Shown here: positions 9,306-20,328 of the stretch, piece after piece | Numbering within the stretch: position 1 is the first letter of the stretch | Layout of the letters: every line of letters starts with the position of its first letter | Assembly (NCBI GenBank): GCA_003427395.1 | Contig: BFEA01001044.1 | Coordinates: 97,484 to 124,455, forward strand | Length of the DNA stretch: 26,972 nt | Direction: 5' to 3' | Source of the DNA: Chara braunii | Lineage: Eukaryota > Streptophyta > Charophyceae > Charales > Characeae | Program-made: the position numbers and the translations under genes | The notes under the pieces: model-generated | Seen by the model: the letters and a program-made list of their open reading frames with translations, nothing else | What the model was told of the DNA's origin: nothing | Databases searched by the model: none

Positions 9306-10800
9306 GTATAAGCAAGGAATCCCGATTATTTAGTTGTTGTAAATAGCACAGAGGACAAAGGGAAAAGGTTTTGTAATAATGGTCCGGTAAGATAACCCGA
9401 GTTGCAGACGGGAGGTATCTCAATAGAACAACTATATATGTGGGGTATGTTAGGACAGTCTCAAATTGCGTTTTGGGATGTCACCAGTGGTTAGATCAAG
9501 GAGTTGTTTTAAGGACATTGTTACGTGATTGAAATTTATTCTACTAGACCTGTTGTTGAGAGGAGAAATGATAAGACATGCTTCCTATCTAAATTGAGGT
9601 GGTTGTAGATATAAAAAAGGTGTGGGAGACTTAAGAAGAGACCTCGGCGTGTGTGAGATAAAGCTCTCTAGCCTAAAAGTGTGGTATGTGAGACTTAAGT
9701 ATGAATGATTCCTTGTGTTGCTTGGTTATTTAGATATATCTTGAATTACTTGGATTCCCCTGATTTGAGGGGCGAGATTTCGCCTTGATTAAGGTTGTTT
9801 TAGCTTAGCTCTAGTCCAGCAGGCTATTATTCTTGTGTGATACCGGTGCCAGTTTGAGTTAAGATTATTCAACTCTAAGTGTCCACATGTAATTCAAGAC
9901 TATGATTGTTCGTTGCGATATTATGTCGCTGAGTGTATAGTGAGTTGAGATTTTCTCCGAGACTACTTCTTTGTATATGACGATCACAATCACTCTCACA
10001 TGTGTGATTTTATCTTGATATATGATGACTTCGTGTGATAAATGTATGAGAAACATCTTGTGCGTATGTTGTGTGTTATTGTGAATATGAATGGATGTGA
10101 ACTGTCTACTCTTTGGTATACTCTTGCGATCTGCCCACGGGCGAATGAAAGGGCTGGGTATAAGGAGAGGAAACGCAGTCTATTTTTATGAAGGATATGA
10201 GAATCCTAAGAGATTTATCGGTCTTTGAGACTCGAATACTTACGATGTCGAATGTTTATTGTTGAATTGTGATGAAGACCCATAAGTTCGTCTCTCAGGT
10301 TGAATTGTTTTATGGTTGAGACATCTTCAAGTGGGAAGATAGTCTTTTGCTTATTTGGGGACTCATCTTCAGAGAGGAAAAATGTTTTAAAGAAAGATCG
10401 CGTGAGAGTTCATCATAGAAAAGGAAGGGATAACTGGAAGACCTAATGAGAAAGACATCCTTTTGGTTGAAAGGTGGTTAATAAATTCAATGGCATGGAA
10501 AGTTCATTTTGAATGATAAAGTCTGACGAGAAGGACCAAGGAAACCGGTTTTGGATGAAAATGGTTCATTTTAAGAGATGACATTAAGATATGTGGTTTA
10601 CTGACTCTGATCAGGCTGGAAGACCACGACCTTGTGAATCTGGCGGTGAAATTTTTTTTGGGATTTTGTGCAGGATGCCATGTTCTCTATGTTGTCCCAT
10701 AAAGGAACTGGTTAATGCCTTGTAAGATTGACAGAACCCTTGCGTAGTCCCGCAACACGCCTGTAGTTGTTTGTGCTGCACTGTCCAGTCACTTGTGCTA
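9306..10800. other. 1.5 kb downstream of the Gag-like pseudogene, no recognisable gene
   Basis: The frame used by the pseudogene stays fairly open to about 9600, with scattered stops (for example near 9393, 9495 and 9513), which would fit decayed retroelement sequence. I could not see an aspartic protease DTG/DSG or a reverse transcriptase YxDD motif. From about 9640 to 10800 stops are dense and no repeat was recognised. Confidence 0.45.
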
Positions 10801-10803
10801 GTC

Positions 10804-11392
10804 TTACCGCATTTTTGGGAATACCAAGCTAACGGTAAAGTTTAGCATCACTAGGGTGTAATCCCTAGTGTTGACTGCTGATTGGCGCAACCTGAACGGT
10901 GGACCTGCGTCTTACCAAGGGAGCAAAAACTAAAACGGGGTGCGATTACCTAGGAGGGTTTTACTCCTGCGGGACGGTGTTGAGAAAAGAGTCGAGTCAA
11001 TTGACTCTTTTGGAGTCCTGATTGAATGCTTATCAGGAGAAAGCCTATTGTGGCGCAACCTGCGAGGACACTGCCGCTAAAATAACAACGAGGTGGGTCG
11101 TAGATCTTACTCGATCAACCAGACTATGGTGGGCCAAGATGAAGACCTGACCTTCTTGTACTAGACTGCAGGAAGAGTCTAAGAAAAAAATTATATATAT
11201 ATGTACATTTGATTGTGAGAATTGTTGGGAGGAAGACAAAAATACCTTCAAAGGTTTCGGTTAGGGCCCTGCTTGCAGGGTAGAGATATTGGGACACTTA
11301 ACGAGAAACCGGCGTTTGTCTAGGACAATGGCGAAAAGACGGTTGAAAGGGTCACTGAGAGTTATGTTGTGGTACGTATGCTAGTACACTAG
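10804..11392. other. Cluster of short perfect hairpins
   Basis: Seven inverted repeats lie within 590 bp: TTACCG/CGGTAA (10804-10838), CACTAGGG/CCCTAGTG (10849-10870), AGGAG/CTCCT (10952-10968), AAAAGAGTC/GACTCTTTT (10985-11011), CCTGAT/ATCAGG (11017-11037), CCCTGC/GCAGGG (11267-11280) and GCTAGT/ACTAGC (11379-11392). The phrase GGCGCAACCTG occurs twice (near 10885 and 11052). There is no coding frame. The density suggests a structured transcript or decayed palindromic repeats; there is no second copy in the window for testing covariation. Confidence 0.4.
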
Positions 11393-11597
11393 CGTCCTAC
11401 TGTCAGGACAATGGAGACCCAGGTTAGAATCAACATATAGTCGTGTTTGGCATGGATTGATGGAGGCCTCGAATCGGAGTCTGTCGGTTAATTGGATTGG
11501 TTCCTTTCTCGTCAGCATTTTGGGTTATGGATGAATTGATAGTCTTTTGATTCTGCGAAGCAATGGGGACATCGCTTAATATGGTCCGGTAAGTTGT

Positions 11598-12645
11598 CGG
11601 CGCGAATACCCTTACAAGGGTATCCGCCCTGTTTTTTGCAAGTGACTTAAAATTAGCAGTTTTAGGCCTGAATACTTCGTGCGAGTCGCTGCGGTATCTG
11701 TTGGCTTACGCTGACTGGATGGTTGACTAGAGTAGAGAGTGTGTGGGCATGCAAACTTAAGGCGCGCGTGTGATCTCTCTTCCTTTGATGATTGTAAAGC
11801 CGGTGTGGTTGCCGACCAAGTTTTTATTATTCTGATTAAACCAGAATTAAAAAGATTTTTTCTTTTAATTGGTGCACTTGTATGTGACTTGTGCGTATGT
11901 GCGGAGGGCGGCATTGACAACAACGTGATTTTGAAACATTTCGTTAGATCTGCGTGCCGCGCGGTATGCGACTTATTTAGGCGTGGATAAAAACTAGACC
12001 CAGCGGCCTTGCACTATTGGTTATAGCTTCAAACTTTCATCACGGAGATTCGGGGATCAAGATCGAACGACGACGGCGTGGGGATGTCAGGGTAGCGCGA
12101 AGGGACCGAAGGGTTGAGGGCCCGGTGGGGCCGTCCCCCTTGGTTTTATCGATGGTGGCGTCGGAACGGTGTCAGCAGCTCTCTTTGGACCGTGGGTGGT
12201 CAGCGAGCATGTGAGCCAGCGAGTGCTTTAGCCCGCAAGGCGGAATAAAACCCAGGCGGCGGGGACCTCTTTTTTTTGCACCATCCACCAACATCCGTTG
12301 GCCGTGAGAAGCAGAAAAAGTGTGGGCATGCTCGTTGAGGCACGAAAGGTGGCGAACCACGCCCGGGCGCAGAAAGGAGAGGCGGCTTGGGGCGCTGTGG
12401 GGAGGCGGCTGCAGCGGCTGCCCACCTGCGGAACCCTTTCTACACTTCGGTCTTCAAAGTTCTCGTTTGAATATTCGCTACTACTACCAAGGTCTACATC
12501 AGACCCGTTTTCACCCAGGCCACGCTTAGGCTTGCAGCGGGCCCCCACGTGCGACCTTGTGGGTTTCTATGAGAATCTTGAATGGGACTTACCTGCTGCA
12601 GCGCCGAACAGGGTGGCAGGCCCTGCTTGGAGAAAGCGGTGTCGG
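11598..12645. repeat. Tandem ~1.05-kb repeat, unit 1
   Basis: Aligns with 12646-~13830. Shared landmarks include a hairpin near the start (ATACCCTT-AC-AAGGGTAT within 11602-11627), ATGGTTGACTAG, GTAGAGAGTGTGTGGGC, the ATTTAGGCG region, ACTTTCAT, GGAGATTC, and a right part with CTACTACCAAG and CACGCTT. Identity by eye is roughly 70-75% in the left 640 bp and lower to the right. No coding frame is kept between units, and the open frames at 12228-12714 are not shared. Confidence 0.75.
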
Positions 12646-13830
12646 TGCGAATACCCTTACAAGGGTATCCGCCCTGGTTTTTGCAAGCAACAGAAAATAA
12701 GTTTAAAAGTTTAAGTATACCGCGCGAGGTGCGGTTGTCCTTGTGGTTTACGTTGATTGAATGGTTGACTAGGGTAGAGAGTGTGTGGGCGCCCAGGCTT
12801 GAGGCGCGTGTGATCTTCTTATTTGTTTATGATTGGAGAGTCGGCGTGATTGCTGGCCAGATTTGTTTTATTATTATTATTTCTGATTAAGTTAGGATTA
12901 AAGAGATTATGTTTCGTTGATTAATGGGTTTGTTTGTGATCTATACATACGTGCGGAGAACGACATCGACAATAAGGGGGCCTGGAAGCGTTTTCAGTAG
13001 ATCCGCGCGTCGTGCGGTGTTCGTTTATTTAGGCGTCCGCCAGAGCTAAAAATCAGACTTGGGCCTAGCACTAGCGGTTATGGTATCCGACTTTCATTAA
13101 GGAGATTCAGGGATCGAGATCGAGCGGCGGCGACGCGGGGTTATCAGAGCAGCGCAAAGGAACCGACGGGTTGAGGGCTCGACGGGGCTATCCCCTTTGG
13201 TTTTGTCGTCGGCGGCGTCAGAGCGGTACCAGCGGTTCCTTTCCCCGGTCTACCGTCTTATGAGGATTAAGAGTTTCTAAATATATATATATATATATAT
13301 ATATATTTTTACTGTCGTATCATTATTCTGCTCCGACGTTCTTTGACTTGGACGTAATGACGGGTCTAGAAGCTGTCACGACAGTCAAGGACCTTAAGCA
13401 CTCGCCTTGAGTTGATGGACATAAGGATTCCGGTGTGTATGGGACACCGACGAGGCTTTCTTTATTTTTGCCCGTACGAGGGAGTGGTGGGGTCCGCGGC
13501 CGTGGCTTCCCTCACTTTGCTGCGGGCGCATAGCCTGCCAACCGCTACTTGCCGTAAGATGATTGAGTGTGAGCACGCCCGCCGGGACCCGAAAAAGAGC
13601 GGGCTGTGCTTGGGCGGAGCGGCCCAAGGCACTGTGAAAGAGCACACAGTGGTGCGCTGCTTGGGCTGCGCCCACAGGATTCTTCTTACCCCGATCTTCT
13701 GCTACCACCAAGATCTGCACCAGGGCTGTTTCCCCTAGGCCCACGCTTCAGGGCTGCTTCATTATCCTGCCGGTCTGCACAGTGCAGGGCAGGGTTGGTG
13801 TGGGACGCAGGCGCTAGAGGAGTGACGGAC
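12646..13830. repeat. Tandem ~1.05-kb repeat, unit 2
   Basis: Second copy of the unit above, offset by 1045 bp at the landmark hairpin (12647-12672). It is longer, partly because of a TA microsatellite and flanking sequence near 13260-13400. The unit lacks convincing LTR signs: I see no TG...CA borders and no full primer-binding site, although TATCAGAGC occurs at 13142-13150. Confidence 0.7.
13280..13306. repeat. (TA)n microsatellite
   Basis: A pure AT run of about 26 bp within unit 2 of the tandem repeat, with no counterpart in unit 1. Confidence 0.95.
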
Positions 13831-13867
13831 AGCAGCGGAGCAGCGTGAAGGAGGATTAGTAAAAGGG

Positions 13868-14490
13868 ATGAATCCGGACGCATTTTCGCGCCGGATTCAC
13901 TCGGAGGGAGGCGGGTCGTGAAGGCAAAAGACAGAGACAGGGGAAGAGTGACTGAGCCTAGTCGAGGAAGTGTACGGGGATGCCTCAAGCGCCGGGGCAG
14001 CAGAAGTTACGAGCGCCCGGAGGCGCTGATCAGAACGGGCAGCGAGAGAGATGGACACTGGGAGGGTAGCGCGAGCGAACCTGGACAGGTATTTGCGCCG
14101 GATGCACGCGCAACCACGAGGAGAGAGAATAGCTATGGCGGAGGGGTAAAAGTAGTATATCCCGCCCGTTCCTTGATGGAATCAGGCGGGGAGAGACATA
14201 ATATAGGGGTTTTGAACGGAGGCGAATCCGTTGGGAGTGTTAGAATAGCGAAAGGATTAGTATAGAGGGAGTTAGTAAAGAAAGTTAGCGCGAGGAGATA
14301 GCGATGAGGTAGAAGGAGTGAAGGGAGAATGCCATGCCGACAGTTTAGGCTAGGGCGACTTCAAAATTATACTTAGTTTTGGTCCTAAGTTAGTAAGTTA
14401 GGAGTTAGAATAAAGAGTGGTGCGCCTAGCTATGGAGGAAGGGAAGAAGGGAGTGGGTATTTCTCGCTCAATTCCGAGCGGATTCGAGAA
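13868..14490. repeat. Hairpin-bearing units, left set
   Basis: Three hairpins lie here. TGAATCCGG (13868-13876) pairs with CCGGATTCA (13890-13898), with inner CGC/GCG. At 14161-14190, CCCGCC...TTCC pairs with GGAA...GGCGGG, with one mismatch and one bulge. At 14461-14490, TTCTCG pairs with CGAGAA around inner CGCTC/GAGCG. The last two are followed by GGAAAG- or GAGAGAC-like sequence and then GGGGTTTT or GGGGATTTT. This layout recurs at 21170 and 21532. Spacing between units is about 300-360 bp, and AGTTAGTAAAG words fill the gaps. Confidence 0.55.
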
Positions 14491-14499
14491 AGGAAAGAT

Positions 14500-15950
14500 G
14501 TCGAATGGGGATTTTGGGATGCTGCGAGCTGGATGGTGAAGTTAGATTAAGGAAAAGGGTCGTAGGTTTTGTGCTATGACATGTGTAGGCTGCGCCCGGG
14601 GGAGTAGCTGGTTGTTGCATAAAAATGAAGTGAATCGACCCACGATTTTGGGATAGATTCGTCCGATTTTTGCACATCCCGTTAATGCAAGCAGTGTGAG
14701 ACCAACCGTGGGCCATCGGTATAACCATGGGGGCACATTGTCGTCAACTGTCATGACACGCGTCCCGATTGCAGTGACATTGGTCTTCGGGACTATCGAA
14801 GTGCGCGAAGTGGTCGAACTGCTATTCGTAAGGATGGAGCGTGTTGGTAAGGAGCCCTCGACCAGTAGAGGTTAAGTTCGTTGTTGTGGAGATCAACCTG
14901 CTAAATAGCTGCTCAGGTACCCCTTTCTCGTGGCCAGCTTCGTGGAGTGACTGCTGGAATGACTTCCCTGCTGCTACTCTTTTGCTGTACTTATAGCAGC
15001 ACGTTGCTAAAGTCACTGCGCATGACTAATCACTGAGTACCACGATGCCCAGCTGATATACACACGAAATGTTTGAGTTTGAATGTAGCAGTAATTACAC
15101 CCAGTTGATTCTGCTGATAGAGCTGATAGCCAGATGCCTTCCCCGAAGACCACGCCATGCACGTCCCGGTGTAAACACTGTATGTTGTGAAACTACCAGT
15201 ACAGGTAGTGTTTGATGACTTACTTATTGCTTGGGTAGCCACGGTAAGTCTGAAATCGGTACGAACGGCTCATTTCAAGTTCTGCAGACAATCTGGTTAC
15301 GTCGGGCTGAAGGCCGATTCGGGCCTGCCACTGTTGCAACGAAGCATGCTGACCCACCGATTTACTCGGCCTTCATCCCAGCGATTGCAGTCAGATCTGA
15401 TATGAATAATCTGTTTTATGGGTACGCGTCTGGTGACGCGAGCGGTAAAGCGCAAGTCATTTGCTGTTAGATCACATAGGATAGGCTACAGAGTAGTTGA
15501 CTGAGGCAACCAGTCTTGCTGCTTACCGGGTGGGCGACTGAGAAGCGTCGATGTTGGACATTGGTATGCTTGGTTGCTGTTTTTCTTCGGTTTGCCACAG
15601 ACTGTTGCGGTTTGCTTGCTCTAGTTGTTGTTGCCAGGCATCATGTTTGTTATAACAGACCGTTGTTGTGTCTGAAAGCTGCGCGGCAGTGTGACTCTGC
15701 TATTGACGTCTGGCCGGTTGGCATAGGATGGGGAAGACTACAGACTTGTCTGCTGGCCGGGTGCTGCCTATCCCACCGAGCGATTTAGCTATAGGCCACT
15801 GCGAGAGAAATAAGGAGGGAGTACCTACCTGGTGGGGCAGGAGCTGAGGAATGACTGAGTTTTTTGAAGAGAAAGTATTGCTGCGAATTAGGAAAGTTGC
15901 CAGAGAGTAAAACAGTTGACAGTCCGATTTCTAACTGACCAAGGTGTGCG
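14500..15950. other. 1.45 kb preceding copy B, no recognisable gene
   Basis: By position this stands where the 5' ~1.2 kb of the long repeat would be if copy B were complete, but I could not align it with 160-1320. Short open frames on the minus strand (14822-15016, 15030-15242) and the + strand (15516-15788) show no known motif. TCCCGA/TCGGGA (14763-14788) is a 6-bp inverted repeat. Confidence 0.4.
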
Positions 15951-16475
15951 CATTTTGGCGATCATTGCGGGGCCCTCTTGCGTATGAAGATATCTAGACC
16001 CTCTCCTTAGAGTTGAGTTGTCCCCCTCTTGTATCTGGAGAGTCTCAAACCTACCTCTTTCTGCCCTTCTCACTCTAAGTTTGCTCTGTTGGTTACGAGA
16101 GGAAGGCGGCAGGCGGGATTGCAACCCGCAGGACTGCGTCAAGACTCTGTGGGGAGTCCACCCACCGATTGCGGGAGCTCTGCCGGAACCTGGGCGAGGT
16201 TTTGGAGGCAGGGAACCATCAGGTATATCATCTTTCTATCTGTATGACCTCATATTACCCATCTTTGCCTATCCTCTATTAGTTTGGCTGATGTATGTAT
16301 GAGACTGTCCCTATGATTCTTGCTTTCTGTTCAGGATTAATCAGACTGAAAGGAAAGAATGTGTGGGTGTGAAACTTAAGTTTCTTTTTGTTTTCACTTA
16401 AAGCAGACTAAGGGATGAACTGGGGGAAGGTGCGAGGAAGGCAAACTGTATGCGTTTGACCGGGTCAACGAAGGA

Positions 16476-17089
16476 CTGACATTAATTCTAAGCTGAATGG
16501 CCCAGGGCTGTGTTTATTTGACTGTTTTCTGAAGGGTCTGACATTGTTTCTGAGTTGAATGGCCTGGTTGCAATGTTTATTTTCTGAGGGTTTGCCTGAT
16601 GTGAAAGGGTTTTCTTGTCCTATTTAAGGGAGGATTTTTTGTCAAGGTTGAGCATTGTTTCTAAGATGAATGGCTTAGCTTGAAAATCATGCACACAAGT
16701 ACAACCTGAGTATAAAAGAAAGTATTTTACCTATATCTGCATGTGAACGGGCAGCTGGGCATTTTCTCCAAGCCAAATGACCCAGCGGTAAGCCATATCA
16801 CTAAGAAGAGACGGGAAATTACGAAGTATAATTGGAAGTAGTCTTGGCAAGCTGAACATTGTTTCCAAACCGAATGATTCAGTCCCCTGCCCATATTTAC
16901 ATTTTCTTTTTTGAGAACAAAAATAAAGAATTATTAAACTCTGGATATTAAACAGTTCAGGGCGGCTAGGCATTGTTTCCAAGACGAATGGTCTAGTCAA
17001 ATGCCCAAAGAAGAGAAAAGTAGTAGTGCAACCTGTTCGTGTATATCCTAAGGCACGTTGGACATTGTTTCCATGCCGAATGGTCTAGC
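16476..17089 (+). ncRNA. Hairpin array 1 in copy B
   Basis: Seven sites share ATTGTTTCCAAG..CGAATG in the loop, unlike the CATAAGTTTGGGTG loop of A and C. Stems: TGAGC/GCTTA with outer CAAG/CTTG (16643-16682), GCTGGG/CCCAGC (16754-16759, 16781-16786), CTGAA/TTCAG (16852-16856, 16878-16882), GGCTAGGC/GTCTAGTC with two G·T pairs (16964-16971, 16991-16998) and GTTGGAC/GTCTAGC with two G·T pairs (17057-17063, 17083-17089). The first two sites (near 16476 and 16538) are weak or unpaired. Confidence 0.55.
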
Positions 17090-17382
17090 ATTTGTGTCAT
17101 ATGTAAGTGGGTATAAGGGATAAAGTACCTGAAGACTCATGAACTATCTTCTATGAAATAACTGAGGATGGTGAGAGTACTTACTTTTGTGGTTTGACCT
17201 GCAAGTGACTTAGTACGAGTACTACTTAGTCTGAGTTTCAGTTTGATAGATAGTTGCTTTAGTCGCTTGTCACGTGCTAGAGACATATGAGTTAGTTTCA
17301 ATTCCTGCATTTTGTGGACTAAGTTTATTTTTACTTAGGTCGATTTCTGCATTTTCTGGGATTATTTATTATACTTAGTCTT

Positions 17383-17950
17383 GTATAAATCTTGGTAAGC
17401 CACTTTTTCTACAAGAAGCGCTGCTGAAATTTCTACAAAACCAAGGAGTTAGTTAGACTTTGTCTTTTCAAAGTTCAATCTGTCTAGCTGTTACGGCCTA
17501 GTAGAAATCTGGAGAGTCTCATTTTCTAAAGAAAGTGTTGTCCAAATTCTTGTTATTTCAGGGAATTAAATAAAATTGAACTTTGAAAAGTCAAAGTTAC
17601 TTATTTTTTCTGAACTTAGTTTTATATAAATCTTGAGATAGCATTTTCTCTACGGGAAGCGCTGCCGAAATTTCTACAAAATCTAAGGAGTTAGTTAAAT
17701 TTTGTCAAGTTGAACTCAGGAATCCATTGTGAGTTCATATCTGACTTAGTACAAATCTGGAAAGTCTTCCTTTCTAAAGGAAGTGCTGCACAAATTTTTA
17801 CTAATTCAGGAAGTTAGACCAAATTGGGGTTTCCAGAGTTAGAGATTATTTTTGTTTTCATATTTTGACTATTATAAATTCTGCGAAGACACTTTTCCTA
17901 TGGGAAGCGCTGCCGAAATTTTCCTAAATTTAGAGGAGTTAGATTATAAT
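17383..17950 (+). repeat. Five ~120-bp tandem units (array 2) in copy B
   Basis: Units start near 17383, 17500, 17622, 17749 and 17871. The fourth has a perfect 8-bp stem, CTTCCTTT (17766-17773) with AAAGGAAG (17776-17783), where A has CTCCGTTT and AAAGGGAG. GTGCTGC follows the hairpin in most units, as in A and C. Confidence 0.7.
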
Positions 17951-18235
17951 GTGACATGTGACAATTTTGACAATTCACTATGTATAGAGAAGATTCTGTC
18001 AAAAGATCTACCTTTCCCTTAGGCATTGGTTTAAGGATAGACCCGGGATTAGTCAGGTAGAATGACCCTTGGTGGACTTGAGATATGAAGGTTACGCTTG
18101 ATTTGGACTCATAGATTTAGCTTGGGGTTGGTCTGTCGTATGTTACAGATCCTTCTGGACGTTTGGTTTGAGATCAGGATAAGATTTAACTCGATCCTAC
18201 TAGAATCGTCTTCTGTTATCACTGATAACAGGTCG

Positions 18236-18258
18236 GTTGCCGATTCGTCGGTTTACGA
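18236..18258 (+). other. 23-nt identical block with TTCG hairpin (copy B)
   Basis: Same as 3705-3727. CCGA is at 18240-18243 and TCGG at 18248-18251. Sequence immediately after it differs from A and C at several positions, which makes the identity stand out. Confidence 0.7.
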
Positions 18259-18636
18259 CTTAATTCCAATTCACCCTCAATGCTCAACCTATAAGGCTTT
18301 AGCCCTGATGATTTTATTGTTTTATTAAGGTTTCACCAAAACTTTTATTGAATGACCATTTAACAAAGGTACTGAGTATTTAATTATGGTTGGTTGGATA
18401 GGAGGTTGGGGCTTGCATGGTTGAAGCGCGAGATATGAGTATAGAGAGTGGTTGGGGTTGACTCCGCATAGTGTGTGGACTCTTGTTTGACTCTTTGATG
18501 TGATTGCATGTATGTTATGTGGTTCGTATTTTGGATCGGACTGCCTGCGATCACACATCTACATATGGTTGTGAGGAATACCACTGTGATTGTGAGAAGT
18601 CATCACGTACTTATTCCCCATATATATATATATATT

Positions 18637-19155
18637 ATGCTTCTTAGGGGTTTCTTAGTCGGACTTTAGTCCTGGGCCTGGATTCAAGGTCCTTGTCTGG
18701 ATTCAAGGTCCTTGTCCAAGACATCTCAAGCTCTTCGGCAGGAAAAAACCTTCTCTTGCGCAAAGCCTATTTGCCCTGCCCGTCGAGACACCCGACCTTG
18801 GGGCCAGTAATGTCGCGAGGGCTGAACGACATGTCCTTGAGCCGTTCAATATAGTGAAGGGCAACCCCTCACGATATATTTCTTCAGCCATTAAATATCA
18901 TGAGGTCGGAACTGCGATTGCCACGTATGACTAGCATCGCCGGTTGATGTAGGAGGGGCTTGCAGCCGCGCAATTTTATACTAAAATCGTGCACGTGGCG
19001 CTCGTCCGTCCTAGTGTCTAGAGTTATGGGGTCAAGTGACTCGTATGTATACGTGCGTGTCTAGAGTCAGGATAGGCCATTGGTGCCAACCGACAAGGCC
19101 ACCCAAGGTTGTGATTTTTTGGGATGTGGAGGTCCCTCGGCCTAACTTTCATTTT
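18637..19155. repeat. Segment in copy B that replaces the A/C sequence
   Basis: Homology to A and C stops just after a short TA run (near 18634) and resumes near 19156. The segment contains a 19-bp direct duplication (18678-18696 and 18697-18715). Around 18955-19005 it has a stretch resembling A 4560-4620 (TTTTATACTAA, then GCACGTGGCG), so part of it may be a displaced duplicate of the repeat's own 3' region. No coding frame is seen. Confidence 0.5.
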
Positions 19156-19159
19156 TAGA

Positions 19160-19575
19160 ATTATGTAGTTGGACGTTGTAGTCTGTGACAGCCGTCAAAA
19201 CGAAACCCCTTGATTTCTTTCCATGACCCAGATGATGGAGCTGGTCTCTAGGGCATAAGAGATGATTGCCACCATAGGTATGCACCTGTGTATAACCCAC
19301 TCTCCGCAGGGTGCAGAAGAGGGTGTGGCTCTCAACCGCACTTGGAGGTTGTCCAACATTGTGAGATTAACCCTCAAGGCACGTGTTAGCCGACACTTGA
19401 GTGTCAAACGAGACCCTCGAGATTAACGAGGATCGCATGAGTGTGGGTTCTACATAGTACGCCATCATCACGACCGCTTGCATACGCTTGCATTGCGAGT
19501 TGATATGAGTTAGCCTCGCGTCCGCGCGGTTTTGTAACTAAGTCTCGCGCGTGACGCCTATCCGATTTCCGCATG
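19160..19575 (+). ncRNA. Conserved block with competing short hairpins (copy B)
   Basis: Counterpart of 4236-4620. GTGTT-AGCC-GACAC (19383-19396) keeps the first stem through a T·G pair, and GACAC-TTGA-GTGTC (19392-19405) keeps the alternative stem. Confidence 0.45.
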
Positions 19576-19799
19576 GGAAAGTTATGGGATAACTACTAAG
19601 GAACTAGGAGGGTTGTCGCGTTGTTTGTTCAGTACCGTTCTGTATATATATGTACGTGTGTGTGGGTGTTTTTATTTTTATGTTCCTTATAATGGTGTGC
19701 GCGTGGTGTGTGGGATGCGTCATAGTGAAGTCGCGCTTGTGATCTCAGCCTCCTCAGCGCGTTGGCTCGCGTACGGGTCCGATAGAAACGTATTACCGC

Positions 19800-20130
19800 G
19801 TGTACCCCCTATGCTACAGCGAACAAGATATGCCCTCGGCTGGTCCACCTCTGCGATCGCAACTGATCAACTTTCGTAATGTGAACTGGTAGCTCGGCGG
19901 GGATACGCTCACCGACGGGTTGTGACAGCTCCCGTAAGGTGGAGGTAAGTCGTGCCTCGCGTAGGCCCTATCCTGTCGTAGAGGCTCGCGAGAGGTATGG
20001 CTGACGCACTAGGCCAGAGCCGCTTGCGGAAGCTTCATGTATATTCACGACGAAGGATTAATACCAACTCCTGCGTGACGAGGCCGGGGGGGTCCCTCTC
20101 TGCCCTTGAGTGGTGCCGAACCGATGCGCT
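19800..20130. repeat. GC-rich module, second direct copy
   Basis: Matches 4843-5160 through most of its length. The terminal hairpin seen in the other copies is decayed here (20090-20125), although the following GATGCGCTCGA is kept. It ends near 20130, where A and B diverge. Confidence 0.65.
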
Positions 20131-20328
20131 CGACTGCGGGGCGGAAAGAGACTGTGGCAAAGCAGCGGTACTGTTGTCATGCCAATCACTCGCCCGGTTT
20201 TGCCTATACGGGAGGGAGACTGTTAGGCTGTGTAGTAGCCGGATCCCTCAAGGATACAGGAGTCTGTCTTGTTGGCCGTCTGTCGGATTGTAGGTAGAGG
20301 CAGAAGACCACTCGAACCATCTAGCGTT

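Larger units (their letters stand above)
15955..20130 (+). repeat. Long repeat family, copy B (diverged)
   Basis: Collinear with A 1320-5160 and C 22985-26815, but more diverged and without a recognisable 5' ~1.2 kb. It keeps hairpin array 1 (16476-17089), array 2 (17383-17950), the 23-nt identical block (18236-18258), the conserved block (19160-19575) and the GC-rich module (19800-20130). Between 18637 and 19155 its sequence is replaced relative to A and C. Array 1 loops in B share their own consensus, distinct from A and C. Confidence 0.8.

Noticed and set aside
9379-11593. 13-mer ATGGTCCGGTAAG repeated at 9379 and 11581
   Set aside because: Flanks do not match, and a few 13-base repeats are expected by chance in 27 kb.
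11598-13260. Tandem 1.05-kb units as LTRs of a retrotransposon
   Set aside because: They abut directly with no internal coding region, lack TG...CA ends and have only a 9-base match (TATCAGAGC, 13142-13150) to the usual initiator-tRNA primer site.
13918-14265. 115-codon Arg/Gly-rich open frame
   Set aside because: Covers a hairpin-bearing unit whose homologue at 21160-21560 is not coding; composition follows the purine-rich DNA.
15030-15242. Minus-strand frame rich in Ser, Thr and Tyr that reads like a secreted protein
   Set aside because: It begins at a GTG, is bounded by stops, has no signal peptide or homology I can name, and no neighbouring exon was evident.
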